Made by a program: the position numbers and the translations under genes
Assembly: GCF_009909235.1 (NCBI RefSeq)
Contig: NZ_JAAAPO010000008.1
Coordinates: 51,989 to 115,988, forward strand
DNA length: 64,000 nucleotides
Source of the DNA: Novosphingobium ovatum
GTDB taxonomy: Bacteria; Pseudomonadota; Alphaproteobacteria; Sphingomonadales; Sphingomonadaceae
Direction of reading: 5' to 3'
Notes under the pieces: model-generated
Seen by the model: only the letters and a program-made list of their open reading frames with translations
What the model was told of the DNA's origin: nothing
Databases searched by the model: none
Part shown: positions 36,859 through 45,517 of the stretch, one piece after another
Numbering within the stretch: the first letter of the stretch is position 1
Layout: every line of letters begins with the position of its first letter

Positions 36859-38280
36859 TCACTTGTTCAGATAGTTGTCCAGCGTCTGGTGGAAGTGACG
36901 GATGCGGACTTCCTGATAATCGGCCAGCTCAACCGCCTGATTCTTGGAAATCTTCAGCCCTTCATGCGTCAGTTCCATATTGGTCATGTCCTGATCGACC
37001 ACCCCGCCCAGAATACCCAGTTCAGGCGCGTCCGACCACATCTCGCTCTCGCTCAACAGGTGCATCGGCACACCATGGGCGCGTTTGCCGCTGGCCAGTT
37101 GCTCGGGCGTTTGGCGGGCGATGACGCGCACTTCCATCAGGCAGTGGTCCGCATCCCCCCACGGGCGCCAGCGATAGACGATGTTGGGCATGAACCCGCC
37201 CCACGGCGCGAAATTGGGGAACACGTTGAACACCAGCGCGTCCAGCAGCTCGCTTTCGGACACGCCGCTGTAATCGGTGCCGTACTGGCGGGCCGACACC
37301 TCGCGCATTTTCGCGCCCAGCGCGGCGCGGGCCGACGCACCCTCGGGCACGTCGATGGCATAGGAGTCCTTTTCCGGGTCGTAATTGTCGACGCTGCGGC
37401 CGTTATACTTGCGGAACTCGTCGATGATGCGCTGCTCGGGCCAATGCTCGTCGCGGGCCTGCGCCTCCAGATGGGGGCTGATGACGCCAAAGGGCGTGTA
37501 GTTGACGTTCACATGCTCACCCAGCACATGATAGGCCGCATTGGCATCGCCCGTGAACGGCATCAGCTGCGGGTGGGTGACATAGGCGTGGTAGCTTTCC
37601 ATGAAGGCTTCCATGGTGATCTTCCAGTTGGCCTTGACCACCTTGCCCACCCAGGCAACCGTCACGCATTCCTCGTGGCGCCAGCGTTCAAAGAATTCGG
37701 GCAGCGGGGCCAGATATTCCTCAAGGCTGGGGCCTTCGGCCGCATCGCGGACAAAGACATAGCCGCGCCAACGGCCGACCTGCGCCTCGGGCAGTTGCAT
37801 CTTCTTGTCGGTGCAGTGGTTGAAGTCCCAGCGGCAGGGGATGTTGCGCAAAGACCCGTCGGTATTCCACGCAAAGCCATGGAACGGGCAGACGAACTGG
37901 TCAGCGCTGCCGCTGTCGGTCTTGAGCTTGCGGCCGCGATGCAGACAGACGTTGTGGAACGCCTTGATGCTGTCATCCTCCTGGCGGACCAGCAGGAACG
38001 ATCGACCGGCATTGTCATAGGTGACGTAATCCCCCGCCTCGGGCAGGTCTTCCTCGCGCGCGGCGAATTGCCACACGTTGGGCCACATCTTCTCGACCTC
38101 GGCGCGGAAGAATTCCGGGCTGTAATAGCGCGCCGCGTCCAGCGGTTCCGAGCCCAGATATTGATAGCGGTCCTGCGCCATGAAGGCGGGCGGGGCGACC
38201 TTGTCGCTGGCCAGGATGTCTTCCCAGTTGGGACCGGGGCAACGCGGGCGCGAGAATTCGCCGGGATCACGATCTGCCAT
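36859..38280 (-). CDS. Rieske non-heme iron oxygenase alpha subunit B1
   Basis: 473 aa. Rieske ligands C112-x-H114 and C131-x2-H134 (NVCLHRGRK, VCPFHGFAW). Mononuclear site MESYHAYVTHPQ: E228, H231, H236. Longer than A1 because of a C-terminal extension with a conserved NVFPNFAPWGGFMPN core. Paralogue of the protein at 48699. It may form a mixed oligomer with A1 or act alone; no beta subunit gene is near. The 186-bp upstream region carries a hairpin (38301-38323) and a TTGA-N6-TCAA site. Confidence 0.92.
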   Translation of the reverse strand: MADRDPGEFSRPRCPGPNWEDILASDKVAPPAFMAQDRYQYLGSEPLDAARYYSPEFFRAEVEKMWPNVWQFAAREEDLPEAGDYVTYDNAGRSFLLVRQEDDSIKAFHNVCLHRGRKLKTDSGSADQFVCPFHGFAWNTDGSLRNIPCRWDFNHCTDKKMQLPEAQVGRWRGYVFVRDAAEGPSLEEYLAPLPEFFERWRHEECVTVAWVGKVVKANWKITMEAFMESYHAYVTHPQLMPFTGDANAAYHVLGEHVNVNYTPFGVISPHLEAQARDEHWPEQRIIDEFRKYNGRSVDNYDPEKDSYAIDVPEGASARAALGAKMREVSARQYGTDYSGVSESELLDALVFNVFPNFAPWGGFMPNIVYRWRPWGDADHCLMEVRVIARQTPEQLASGKRAHGVPMHLLSESEMWSDAPELGILGGVVDQDMTNMELTHEGLKISKNQAVELADYQEVRIRHFHQTLDNYLNK

Positions 38281-38300
38281 GTGCTTCCTCTTCCGTTATG

Positions 38301-38323
38301 CCGGGGCGTCGCGTGACGCCCGG
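38301..38323 (-). promoter_or_regulatory. Hairpin in the 5' leader of the B1-A1 Rieske operon
   Basis: GGGCGTC (38304-38310) and GACGCCC (38315-38321) around GCGT, about 25 nt upstream of the start codon. Could influence translation or be an operator. Confidence 0.4.
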
Positions 38324-38362
38324 TGATGGAAGACAAGTTTTCACGGGGCGGGCCAAATGCAG

Positions 38363-38376
38363 TTGATCAAGGTCAA
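38363..38376. promoter_or_regulatory. FnrL/FixK-type candidate site
   Basis: TTGATCAAGGTCAA, i.e. TTGA-N6-TCAA, one mismatch from the full FNR-type box, 83 bp upstream of the B1 oxygenase start. About one such core is expected by chance per 64 kb, so weak evidence. Confidence 0.3.
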
Positions 38377-38466
38377 GAACACTGGCCCGCTCCCCTCTGA
38401 CTTTGGCTAGGAACTGGCGTTTTGATGAGGAAACCTGCGCGTTTCAACGCAGGGCCGGGTTAACAT

Positions 38467-39000
38467 TCAGGCGGGCACCACCAGCCCTTCGCCAGCCTTC
38501 CAGATCGGGCGGATCTGGGCGTCGTCATAGATCTCCATGATCTCGAAGACATTGCCGAACGGGTCGCGGCAATAGGTGGCGGCATAGCCATGCTTGACGC
38601 CATCCGCGTCCACGCTGATCCCCGCCATCGAGGGCGGCGTGTGCACGCGCAGGCCCGCCTCCAGCAAGCGCTGATAGGTGGCCTGAATGTCCTCTACCTG
38701 CACCCCGAAATGGGTATAGCCATAGCGGTTGACGCCCTGATCGGGGTCCTGCGGATCAGACCGCGGCGCCAGATATTCGAACACCTCGATGCAGGTATTG
38801 CCCAATTGGCACATGAACTGCCGGGCGGCGCTGTTCTTCAGCCCCACCACCGCGTCGATAAAGGGATTGTCATCCCATTCCAGCGGCGGCCCCACCTCTA
38901 CCCCGCCCAACAGGTCGAGGTAGAAGTGACGCGCCTGATCGAGATCGGGGACGGAAACCCCGATATGCTGGATCCCCAGTGCCCCGATGCTCATCGTCAT
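38467..39000 (-). CDS. VOC-superfamily (glyoxalase/dioxygenase fold) protein 1
   Basis: 177 aa, two beta-alpha-beta-beta-beta modules. Likely metal ligands: H in IQHIGVSVPD, E in CIEVFEYL, H in YTHFGVQVED and E in NVFEIMEIY. The fold covers glyoxalase I, epimerases and extradiol dioxygenases; length and divergence do not allow a choice. It is 6 nt downstream of the SDR gene (39007), so they are one operon. The start may be 39000 or the ATG at 38994. Confidence 0.82.
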   Translation of the reverse strand: MTMSIGALGIQHIGVSVPDLDQARHFYLDLLGGVEVGPPLEWDDNPFIDAVVGLKNSAARQFMCQLGNTCIEVFEYLAPRSDPQDPDQGVNRYGYTHFGVQVEDIQATYQRLLEAGLRVHTPPSMAGISVDADGVKHGYAATYCRDPFGNVFEIMEIYDDAQIRPIWKAGEGLVVPA

Positions 39001-39006
39001 CGTTCC

Positions 39007-39768
39007 TTAGAACTGGATGCGCTTGGTATAGCCGCCATCGACCACGACATTGGTTCCGGTGGTGTACGAGGAAGCCGGGCTGGACAGGAAGACGACCGTC
39101 TTGGCCACTTCCTCGGGCCCGCCCCAGCGGCCCAGCGCAAAGCCGGCCTCGGTGGCGTTGTACAGTTCGGGCATGATGCCCTGGATGGCTTCCCAATTGC
39201 CGCCGGGGAACTTGATCGGCCCGGGCGAGACGGCGTTGACACGGATGCCCTTGGGGCCCAGCGCCTGGCTCAACTGACCGGCATAGACGATCAGCGCGCC
39301 CTTGAGCGCGTTATAGCCCTGCGGAATGATGAAGTTTTCCAGACCCGCCGTGCTGGCCAGAATGCACACGCTGCCAGCGCCCGAGGCGGCCAGCGATTCT
39401 TCCAGCACCTCGACGCCGATCACCGCGCCCATGATGTCGTAGTCCAGACCCTTCTGCCAGTCGCCGGTCGCACCCGAACCGCTGGTCGAGATCATCGGCA
39501 CGAACACATCGCAACCACCCAGCGCGTCCACCGCGCCCTTGAGCCATGCGCGATAGGCATCGTGGCCTGCTTCCATGTCGAACGCGCTGCCATAAACCTT
39601 GACGCCATGGGCTTCCAGCACGGCGACCGTTTCGGCCACCTGCTCGGGATTGCGCGAGCAGAACGCCACATCGGCGCCCTCTGCGGCAAACAGTTCGACG
39701 GTGGCGCGGCCGATGCCACGGCTGCCGCCCGTCAGAATGACCTTCTTGCCCTTAAGACCCAGATCCAT
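39007..39768 (-). CDS. SDR-family oxidoreductase
   Basis: 253 aa. LTGGSRGIGRATVELFAAEGA, active-site YNALKGALIVYAG, and C-terminal TGTNVVVDGGYTKRIQF. The NNAG-type motif reads FVPMISTSGSG, an atypical form. Predicted NAD(P)-dependent dehydrogenase. First gene of a pair with the VOC protein; its promoter region contains the 27-bp tandem repeat. Confidence 0.88.
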   Translation of the reverse strand: MDLGLKGKKVILTGGSRGIGRATVELFAAEGADVAFCSRNPEQVAETVAVLEAHGVKVYGSAFDMEAGHDAYRAWLKGAVDALGGCDVFVPMISTSGSGATGDWQKGLDYDIMGAVIGVEVLEESLAASGAGSVCILASTAGLENFIIPQGYNALKGALIVYAGQLSQALGPKGIRVNAVSPGPIKFPGGNWEAIQGIMPELYNATEAGFALGRWGGPEEVAKTVVFLSSPASSYTTGTNVVVDGGYTKRIQF

Positions 39769-39793
39769 GTCTTTGCATCCTCTTGTGCTTGCG

Positions 39794-39867
39794 CAGACGC
39801 CTGCGCGCCTTGTGGTTGTTCAGACGCCTGCGCGCCTTGTGGTTGTTCAGACGCCTGCGCGCCTTGT
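39794..39867. repeat. 27-bp tandem repeat, 2.7 perfect copies
   Basis: Units at 39794-39820, 39821-39847 and a partial 39848-39867 are identical, each starting CAGACGCCTGCGCGCCTTG. They lie in the 228-bp region between divergent SDR genes (minus start 39768, plus start 39997). The open frames through it are antisense to real genes, so it is not coding. Confidence 0.95.
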
Positions 39868-39996
39868 CCGTCAAATGGGCCTGACCTTGGGGCGGCGCGT
39901 GGGTTGGGGCCACTCGCCTTTTGGACAGGAATTGGCCACACGGGGGTGTGATAGCAAGGGCCAAAGCAACCGACACACCGGGACAAGAGGATCATC

Positions 39997-40803
39997 ATGG
40001 GAAGGCTGAACGGCAAGCGCGCCATCGTATTGGGCGCCAGCAGCAAGGACAACATGGGCCAGACGATCGCCCGCCGCTTTCTGGCCGAAGGCGCGCAGGT
40101 GCTGGTCGGCGGGCGCAAGGGCGATGAATTGCAGGCCTTTGCGCAGGACACCGGATGCCATTGGGCCACCTGTGACATCACCGATGCCGCCAGCATCGCG
40201 GCCATGGCCGACGCCGCCTGTGCCGCGATGGGCGGGGTGGACATTGCCGTCAACGCCACCGGCTGGGGTTTGCTCAAGCCCTTTCTGGATGTCACGCGCG
40301 AAGAACTGGACGCGATCACCGCGCTGCAATTTGTCGGCCCGCACCTGTTTTATCAGGAAATGATCCGCCGCATGGCCCGCAGCACCGGCGGCAATGGCGG
40401 CAGCATCATCCAGATCAGCAGCGCGACCGCCACCATCATGCTGAACGACCACGCCGCCTATATGGGCACCAAGGCGGGGGCCGATCACGTCATCCGCTGT
40501 GTCGCGCATGAATTCGGCGGCGAAGGCATCCGCGCCAACTCGATCTCGCCGGGGCTGACCGACACGCCGATGACGGCGGGCGCCAAGACGGTGCCGGGCC
40601 TGTTCGAAAGCTTCCGCGCGGGCTATCCGCTGGGTCGCTGGGGCACCTCGGACGATATCGCGGCGGCCGCCGTGTTCCTGTCCAGCGACGAATGCTTCAT
40701 GACGGGCGAGAACCTGCAGGTGAATGGCGGTCTGACGCTGCGCCGCAACCCCACGCGTGAGGAAATGGCCGCCGCCATTGGCGCTGCCACCGCCGCGCAC
40801 TGA
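39997..40803 (+). CDS. SDR-family oxidoreductase with extended glycine loop
   Basis: 268 aa. The N-terminal cofactor loop LGASSKDNMGQTIARRF is longer than classical TGxxxGxG, somewhat like enoyl-ACP-reductase-type SDRs. Catalytic residues present: ISSATATI and YMGTKAGADHVIRC; C-terminal GENLQVNGGLTL. Could reduce a double bond or a ketone. Monocistronic, ends at a strong bidirectional terminator. Confidence 0.86.
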   Translation: MGRLNGKRAIVLGASSKDNMGQTIARRFLAEGAQVLVGGRKGDELQAFAQDTGCHWATCDITDAASIAAMADAACAAMGGVDIAVNATGWGLLKPFLDVTREELDAITALQFVGPHLFYQEMIRRMARSTGGNGGSIIQISSATATIMLNDHAAYMGTKAGADHVIRCVAHEFGGEGIRANSISPGLTDTPMTAGAKTVPGLFESFRAGYPLGRWGTSDDIAAAAVFLSSDECFMTGENLQVNGGLTLRRNPTREEMAAAIGAATAAH

Positions 40804-40821
40804 TCGGGGCATCCCACACAC

Positions 40822-40858
40822 AAAAGGGCCGGCAGGAGGCGATCCTGCCGGCCCTTTT
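40822..40858. terminator. Bidirectional terminator
   Basis: Perfect 16-bp arms AAAAGGGCCGGCAGGA / TCCTGCCGGCCCTTTT with a 5-nt loop, between convergent SDR and ligase genes. Confidence 0.9.
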
Positions 40859-40879
40859 CATTGGTCGCCATGGACGGGG

Positions 40880-42517
40880 TCAGGCGCTGGCCTTCTCCGC
40901 CTCCACCGCCGCCTTGATCGAGGCGCGCAGCACGTCCTTGCGCACCTTGCCACTGGCCGTGCGAGGGAATTCGGCGACAAATTCAAACCGCTCGGGGATC
41001 TTTTGCTTGGCCATGCCACTGGCCGCGACATGGGCCACCAGATCGCCCACCGTCACATCCGCGCCAACAATGACATAGGCGCACACCCCCTCGCCCAAAC
41101 GCTCATGCGGCATCGCCACCACCGCCGCATCGGACACGGCAGGGTGCGAGAGCAGGACGATCTCGATCTCGGTGGCGGAAATGTTCTCGCCGCCGCGAAT
41201 GATCAGATCCTTTTTGCGCCCGGTAATGGTGATCGCGCCATGGACGTCGCGCACCCCCAGATCGCCGGTGCGGAAATAGCCCTGGCTGTCGATCGCCTCG
41301 GCCGTGGCGGCCGCATCGGTATAGCCCAGCATCATCGCCGGGCCATGCGCCAGAATTTCGCCTTCCTGCCCATCGGGCAGATCGCGGTCATCACCATCGA
41401 CGATGCGCACCGCGTAATCGACAATCTGCCCATCGGTGCTGGCGGCCAGTTCCGGGTTGGTGGGCCAGCCATAGGTGACCAGCGGCACTTCGGAACTGCC
41501 AAAGACGCGGAACGGGGCGCAATGGGCAAAGGCCGCGCGCGCCTGAATGATCAGGTCGGGCGCCACGGCGGCCCCGCCACAGGCGAAAAACCGCAACGAG
41601 GGCAGCCGGTCGCCCGCCGCCTGCGCAGCCCCGGCCAGTTCCACCAGAAAGGGCGTGGCCGCCACGGTGCCCGCCACCTGATGGCGGTTGATCAGCGCCA
41701 GCGCGTCAGCGGCATTCCATGCCTCCATCAGCACGGTCAGCGTGCCCGCCACCAGCGGCATTTCCAGACCATTGGCATAGCCCGACACATGCGTCACCGG
41801 CGAAGGCATCAGCATCGCATCGCCATCGCCCACACCCCAATGCGCGGCGCTGCGCCCGATCACGCGGTTCAATGTCGCATGGCTGTGCAGCACGCCCTTG
41901 GGCTTGCCCGTGGTGCCAGAGGTATAGAGCACCATCTTGACCCCGAACGGATCGACATCGGCGCGCGGCACGGCCACGCCCTGTCCGGCGGCCAGCAGCG
42001 CGGCGTAATCATCATCGCCCTGCCCGCGCACGGTGAACACATGGCGCAGATCGGGCAGCACTTCCGCCGCGCGCTGGGCCATGCCGACATAATCAACATT
42101 GCGGAACGCGGCCGGGACAAAGATCGCCCGTGCGCGGCAATCGCCCATCATCTGGCGGATTTCCGCATCGCGATAGATCGGCACGATCGGGTTCACCACC
42201 AGCCCGGCAATCGCGCAGGCCAGATTGAGCACCGCCGCCTCGCGCCAATTGGGCAACTGGAAGGCGACCACATCGCCCGCCACCAGCCCGCGCGCGGCCA
42301 ACCCGGCAGCCAGCGCGCCCGCGTCCTGCCACAATTGGGCAAAGGTCAGCGTCCCCACCCCATCGACAAAGGCCACGGCATCGGGCGTGCGCGCCGCGCG
42401 GGCCTGCGCCAGATCGGCAATGGTTTCGCGCTGCCACACGTCGCTTTTGGCAAATTCTGCCTGATGGGGCGCGGGCACGCTTTGCCAGCCCCACGGTGAA
42501 TCGGTCATAACGCGCAT
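40880..42517 (-). CDS. AMP-dependent acyl-CoA ligase (ANL superfamily)
   Basis: 545 aa from the ATG at 42517; the ATG at 42508 is the alternative, and a longer frame to 42670 is not supported. P-loop LYTSGTTGKPKGVLHSH, YGWPTNPELAAS, GYFRTGDLG, ITGRKKDLIIRGGENIS and the C-terminal catalytic Lys in PRTASGKVRKD. Adenylates a carboxylic acid and forms its CoA thioester. It shares a divergent promoter region with Rieske A2. Probably activates the acid side chain or a ring-derived acid of the cluster's substrate (inferred). Confidence 0.92.
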   Translation of the reverse strand: MRVMTDSPWGWQSVPAPHQAEFAKSDVWQRETIADLAQARAARTPDAVAFVDGVGTLTFAQLWQDAGALAAGLAARGLVAGDVVAFQLPNWREAAVLNLACAIAGLVVNPIVPIYRDAEIRQMMGDCRARAIFVPAAFRNVDYVGMAQRAAEVLPDLRHVFTVRGQGDDDYAALLAAGQGVAVPRADVDPFGVKMVLYTSGTTGKPKGVLHSHATLNRVIGRSAAHWGVGDGDAMLMPSPVTHVSGYANGLEMPLVAGTLTVLMEAWNAADALALINRHQVAGTVAATPFLVELAGAAQAAGDRLPSLRFFACGGAAVAPDLIIQARAAFAHCAPFRVFGSSEVPLVTYGWPTNPELAASTDGQIVDYAVRIVDGDDRDLPDGQEGEILAHGPAMMLGYTDAAATAEAIDSQGYFRTGDLGVRDVHGAITITGRKKDLIIRGGENISATEIEIVLLSHPAVSDAAVVAMPHERLGEGVCAYVIVGADVTVGDLVAHVAASGMAKQKIPERFEFVAEFPRTASGKVRKDVLRASIKAAVEAEKASA

Positions 42518-42714
42518 TATCCCCTCAACGGCATTTTGCGGCCATGGTGTAGCCTGCGGGGCGCGCTGTCCACTTGGTGAAAAGGCGAGGAACCTAGAAC
42601 CTGTCACAGCTTGGCATGGCCAAGGGTGTACGGCACTGTCCGCCCCTAAAGGGGAAAATCCCCGCACCACGGTCGTGAGCGCCCCCGCCCACGGTCCGCT
42701 GATGGAGAGGCAAA

Positions 42715-43908
42715 ATGCAGAGCCAAAACCCCGACCGCCGCGCGCGGCTCGGCGATGTTGCTGAAATCATGCTGGACTACGTCGAGCAAAAGACGACGTA
42801 TCAGGCCAAGACGACCGCGAACGTGCGCACCTCGACCTATACTGACCCCGATCAGTGGAAGGCCGAGATGGAGCTGGTGTTCCGTCGCGTGCCGCTGATG
42901 CTGGCCTTTACCGCCGAAATGCCCAATCCGGGCGATTACAAGGCGATGGAAGCGGTCGGCATGCCGATCCTGGTCAGCCGCGACAAGACCGGCAAGGTAC
43001 GCGCATTCCTGAACGTGTGTTCGCACCGTGGCGCCCCGGTGGCAGAACTGGGCCATGGCAATTGCGCCCGCTTTACCTGCAAATACCACGCCTGGACCTT
43101 TGGTCAGGATGGCCGCCTGATCGGCATTTCGGAAAGCGGCACGTTTGGCGATGTCGACAAGGCGGGTCTGGCCCTGCGCGAGCTGCCTTGCGAGGAGCGC
43201 GGCGGCATGATCTTTGGCTGCCTGACGCCCAACGCACCGATGGATCTGGACAAGTATTTCCGTGGCTTCCTTGAGGATTTCGAGGCCGTCGGCTTTGACA
43301 AGTGGACCTATCTGGGCAGCCGCGTGATCGAGGGCGCCAACTGGAAGATCGCCTTTGACGGCTATCTCGAAGGCTATCACTTCGCCTCGCTGCACCCCGA
43401 CACGATCCAGCCGCGCACGCCCTCCAACCGCACCTTCTACGAAGGCTTCGGTCCCTCGATCCGCATCGGTTTCCCGCAGCACCGCATTGGTGAGGTGTTG
43501 AAGAACCTCCCGCGTGAGGAGTGGGGCGATCAGGAGAACAATGGCTACGACTTCGTGCGTATCCTGTTCCCCAATGTCTCGGCGTTTCTGGCGCCCGAAA
43601 TCACGCAGGTGGCGCAATTGTTCCCCGGGCCCACGCCCGACAAGAACCGCACCGTCCTGCACTACCTGCGCCGCGACCCCATCCGCGACGAAGCTGACCG
43701 CGAGGCTGTCGAGGCCTCGATCAACTTCTTCCGCGATGTGACCTATCAGGAGGACTATGTCATCGGCATGGAAATCCAGAAGGGGCTGGAAAGCGGCGCG
43801 CATGACCATCTGACGTTCGGCCGGAACGAGCGCGGCAACCAGTACTTCCACGAATGGCTGAACTGGTATCTGAGCGACGACCACACCCTGCCCGAACCCA
43901 AGATGTGA
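42715..43908 (+). CDS. Rieske non-heme iron oxygenase alpha subunit A2
   Basis: 397 aa. Rieske ligands C102-x-H104 and C122-x2-H125 (NVCSHRGAP, TCKYHAWTF). Mononuclear site LEGYHFASLH: E219, H222, H227. Closely parallel to A1 at 35663 (shared MLxYVExKTT, GTFGDVD, REEWGxQENxGYDF, LAPE, LFPGP segments). ATG preceded by GGAGAGG. Terminal oxygenase of a two- or three-component system; substrate unknown. The next gene, another alpha subunit, starts 165 nt downstream. Confidence 0.92.
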   Translation: MQSQNPDRRARLGDVAEIMLDYVEQKTTYQAKTTANVRTSTYTDPDQWKAEMELVFRRVPLMLAFTAEMPNPGDYKAMEAVGMPILVSRDKTGKVRAFLNVCSHRGAPVAELGHGNCARFTCKYHAWTFGQDGRLIGISESGTFGDVDKAGLALRELPCEERGGMIFGCLTPNAPMDLDKYFRGFLEDFEAVGFDKWTYLGSRVIEGANWKIAFDGYLEGYHFASLHPDTIQPRTPSNRTFYEGFGPSIRIGFPQHRIGEVLKNLPREEWGDQENNGYDFVRILFPNVSAFLAPEITQVAQLFPGPTPDKNRTVLHYLRRDPIRDEADREAVEASINFFRDVTYQEDYVIGMEIQKGLESGAHDHLTFGRNERGNQYFHEWLNWYLSDDHTLPEPKM

Positions 43909-44073
43909 CATTACCCCCGTCGGTGCGTCACAGGCCCTGTTGCAGGCCCGTGTGGCGCGCCGGCAAGCCGGCATCTGCCGGTATCGCTCACCCCCGGATC
44001 AGGGGCATATCCGCCCCTCTCCTGATGACCACACAGCACGCTACGGCTCCGGCTGCCCCCACGGGCGTGGATC

Positions 44074-45417
44074 ATGATCGGAACTGAAACTATGACCGTT
44101 GTCGAAAACAAGTCACGCTATTCGCCCGATTTCGATGTCGAGGTGCGCGGCGATACCATCACCGCCGACCGCTACATCTCGAAAGAGTGGATGGAGAAGG
44201 AAAAGCAGAACCTGTGGCCCAAGGTCTGGCACCTGGGCGGCGTGGTGGCCGAACTGGAGGAGGAAGGCGACTTCATCCGCCACAATTTCGGCAAGGAATC
44301 GGTCATCATGGTCAAGCAGGCCGATGGCGGGATCAAGGCGTTCTACAACACCTGCCCCCACCGCGGTAACCGCCTGATCGTGGGCGAAAGCGGCAGCGTG
44401 CCGCGCATCACCTGCGGCTATCACGGCTGGCAGTTCGACACCGATGGCACGCTGGTCAGCGTGCAGGACCCCGACGACTTCGCCGGTGGCAACCCCTGCG
44501 GCAAGACCAAGCTGGCCGAACTGCGCTGCGAGACCTGGGGTCCGTTCGTGTTCTGGTGCATGGATGATGACGTGCCGCCACTGGCGCAATGGATGGCGCC
44601 GCTGCAGGAACGCCTGGCCAACTACGGGCTGGATAACTGGGTGCGCGTGCTGAAACTGTCGTGCGATGCGGAATTCAACTGGAAGATCATCCGCGACAAT
44701 TTCAACGAGAGCTATCACCTGCCCACCATCCACCCCGAACTGGCGACCTTCATCAACGACGGCCTGCCCACCACCTTGTTCGAGATGTATGAGAGCGGCC
44801 ACAACTCGATGTGGATGATCGGCCATCAGGCCACCACCCGCGTTGACTACCACAGCGCCGAAGTGCCCGCCCCGCTGGACGATATCGCCCGCGCGTGGGG
44901 TGTGGACCCGGCCGATTACAACGGCCACACCGGCGACATCCGCGCCGCCATCATCAAGGCCAAGCGCGAGCTGGGCCCGTCGCGCGGCTATCACATGTAC
45001 GCCAACATGACGGACCAGCAACTGGTGGACTATTTCCACTGCACGCTGTTCCCCAACCTGACGCTGACCATGTCGCCCGAACAGTTGCAGGTCCTGCGCA
45101 CCGAGCCGCACCCGACCGACCCGGAAAAATGCATCTTCCAGCACTGGTGCCTGTATCCCCCGATCGAGGGGCAGAAGGAACTGGTCGGCCCGATCGGCAC
45201 CGTGCCGTTCAAGCTGGACTCGGTGGTGCGGCACAGCACGTATGGCGATGGGGTGTCGCTGGGTTTTGTTGCCGATCAGGACCTGTCGATCGGCACCACG
45301 CAGCAACAGGGCCTGAACAGCCGTGGCTTCAAGGGCTGTCTGCTGCCCGGTCAGGAAAAGCGTATCCAGCGCTTCCATGAACTGCTGAACGACTACGTCG
45401 AGGGCAAGCCGGCCTGA
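44074..45417 (+). CDS. Rieske non-heme iron oxygenase alpha subunit C
   Basis: 447 aa (ATG at 44092 is an alternative start). Rieske ligands C94-x-H96 and C114-x2-H117 (NTCPHRGNR, TCGYHGWQF). Mononuclear site NESYHLPTIHPE: E212, H215, H220. Different subfamily from A and B: the EFNWKIIRDNFNESYHLPTIHP stretch is like the quaternary-amine/vanillate-type oxygenases and large catabolic Rieske families in sphingomonads. Followed by a very strong hairpin and an NTF2-like gene. Confidence 0.92.
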   Translation: MIGTETMTVVENKSRYSPDFDVEVRGDTITADRYISKEWMEKEKQNLWPKVWHLGGVVAELEEEGDFIRHNFGKESVIMVKQADGGIKAFYNTCPHRGNRLIVGESGSVPRITCGYHGWQFDTDGTLVSVQDPDDFAGGNPCGKTKLAELRCETWGPFVFWCMDDDVPPLAQWMAPLQERLANYGLDNWVRVLKLSCDAEFNWKIIRDNFNESYHLPTIHPELATFINDGLPTTLFEMYESGHNSMWMIGHQATTRVDYHSAEVPAPLDDIARAWGVDPADYNGHTGDIRAAIIKAKRELGPSRGYHMYANMTDQQLVDYFHCTLFPNLTLTMSPEQLQVLRTEPHPTDPEKCIFQHWCLYPPIEGQKELVGPIGTVPFKLDSVVRHSTYGDGVSLGFVADQDLSIGTTQQQGLNSRGFKGCLLPGQEKRIQRFHELLNDYVEGKPA

Positions 45418-45438
45418 TCCGGACTGCTGAGGCGGGAT

Positions 45439-45481
45439 GCCTGTGGCGGTTGCCCACCCCTTTTGGGTGGCCGCCACAGGC
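45439..45481 (+). other. Long intercistronic hairpin
   Basis: GCCTGTGGCGG (45439-45449) pairs perfectly with CCGCCACAGGC (45471-45481); inside it CCACCC (45454-45459) pairs with GGGTGG (45465-45470), loop CTTTT, 4-nt bulge TTGC on the left arm. 17 bp in total. A T-run (45495-45499) follows 13 nt later, too far for a classic terminator. Probably an mRNA-stabilising, processing or attenuating element between Rieske C and the NTF2-like gene. Confidence 0.8.
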
Positions 45482-45517
45482 TCTGCGCCCCCCATTTTTG
45501 CCGCAGGAGACTTCCAA

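Noticed and set aside
38467..39000. Extradiol ring-cleavage dioxygenase (HsaC-like)
   Set aside because: At 177 aa it is far shorter than two-domain extradiol enzymes (about 290-300 aa) and lacks their characteristic C-terminal motif.
39794..39867. CRISPR array
   Set aside because: The units are contiguous without spacers and no cas genes are in the window.
39732..40319. Repeat-containing peptide (GAQASEQPQ units) on minus strand
   Set aside because: The frame is antisense to the plus-strand SDR gene at 39997 and only looks protein-like because the 27-bp repeat is a multiple of three. Treated as non-coding repeat.
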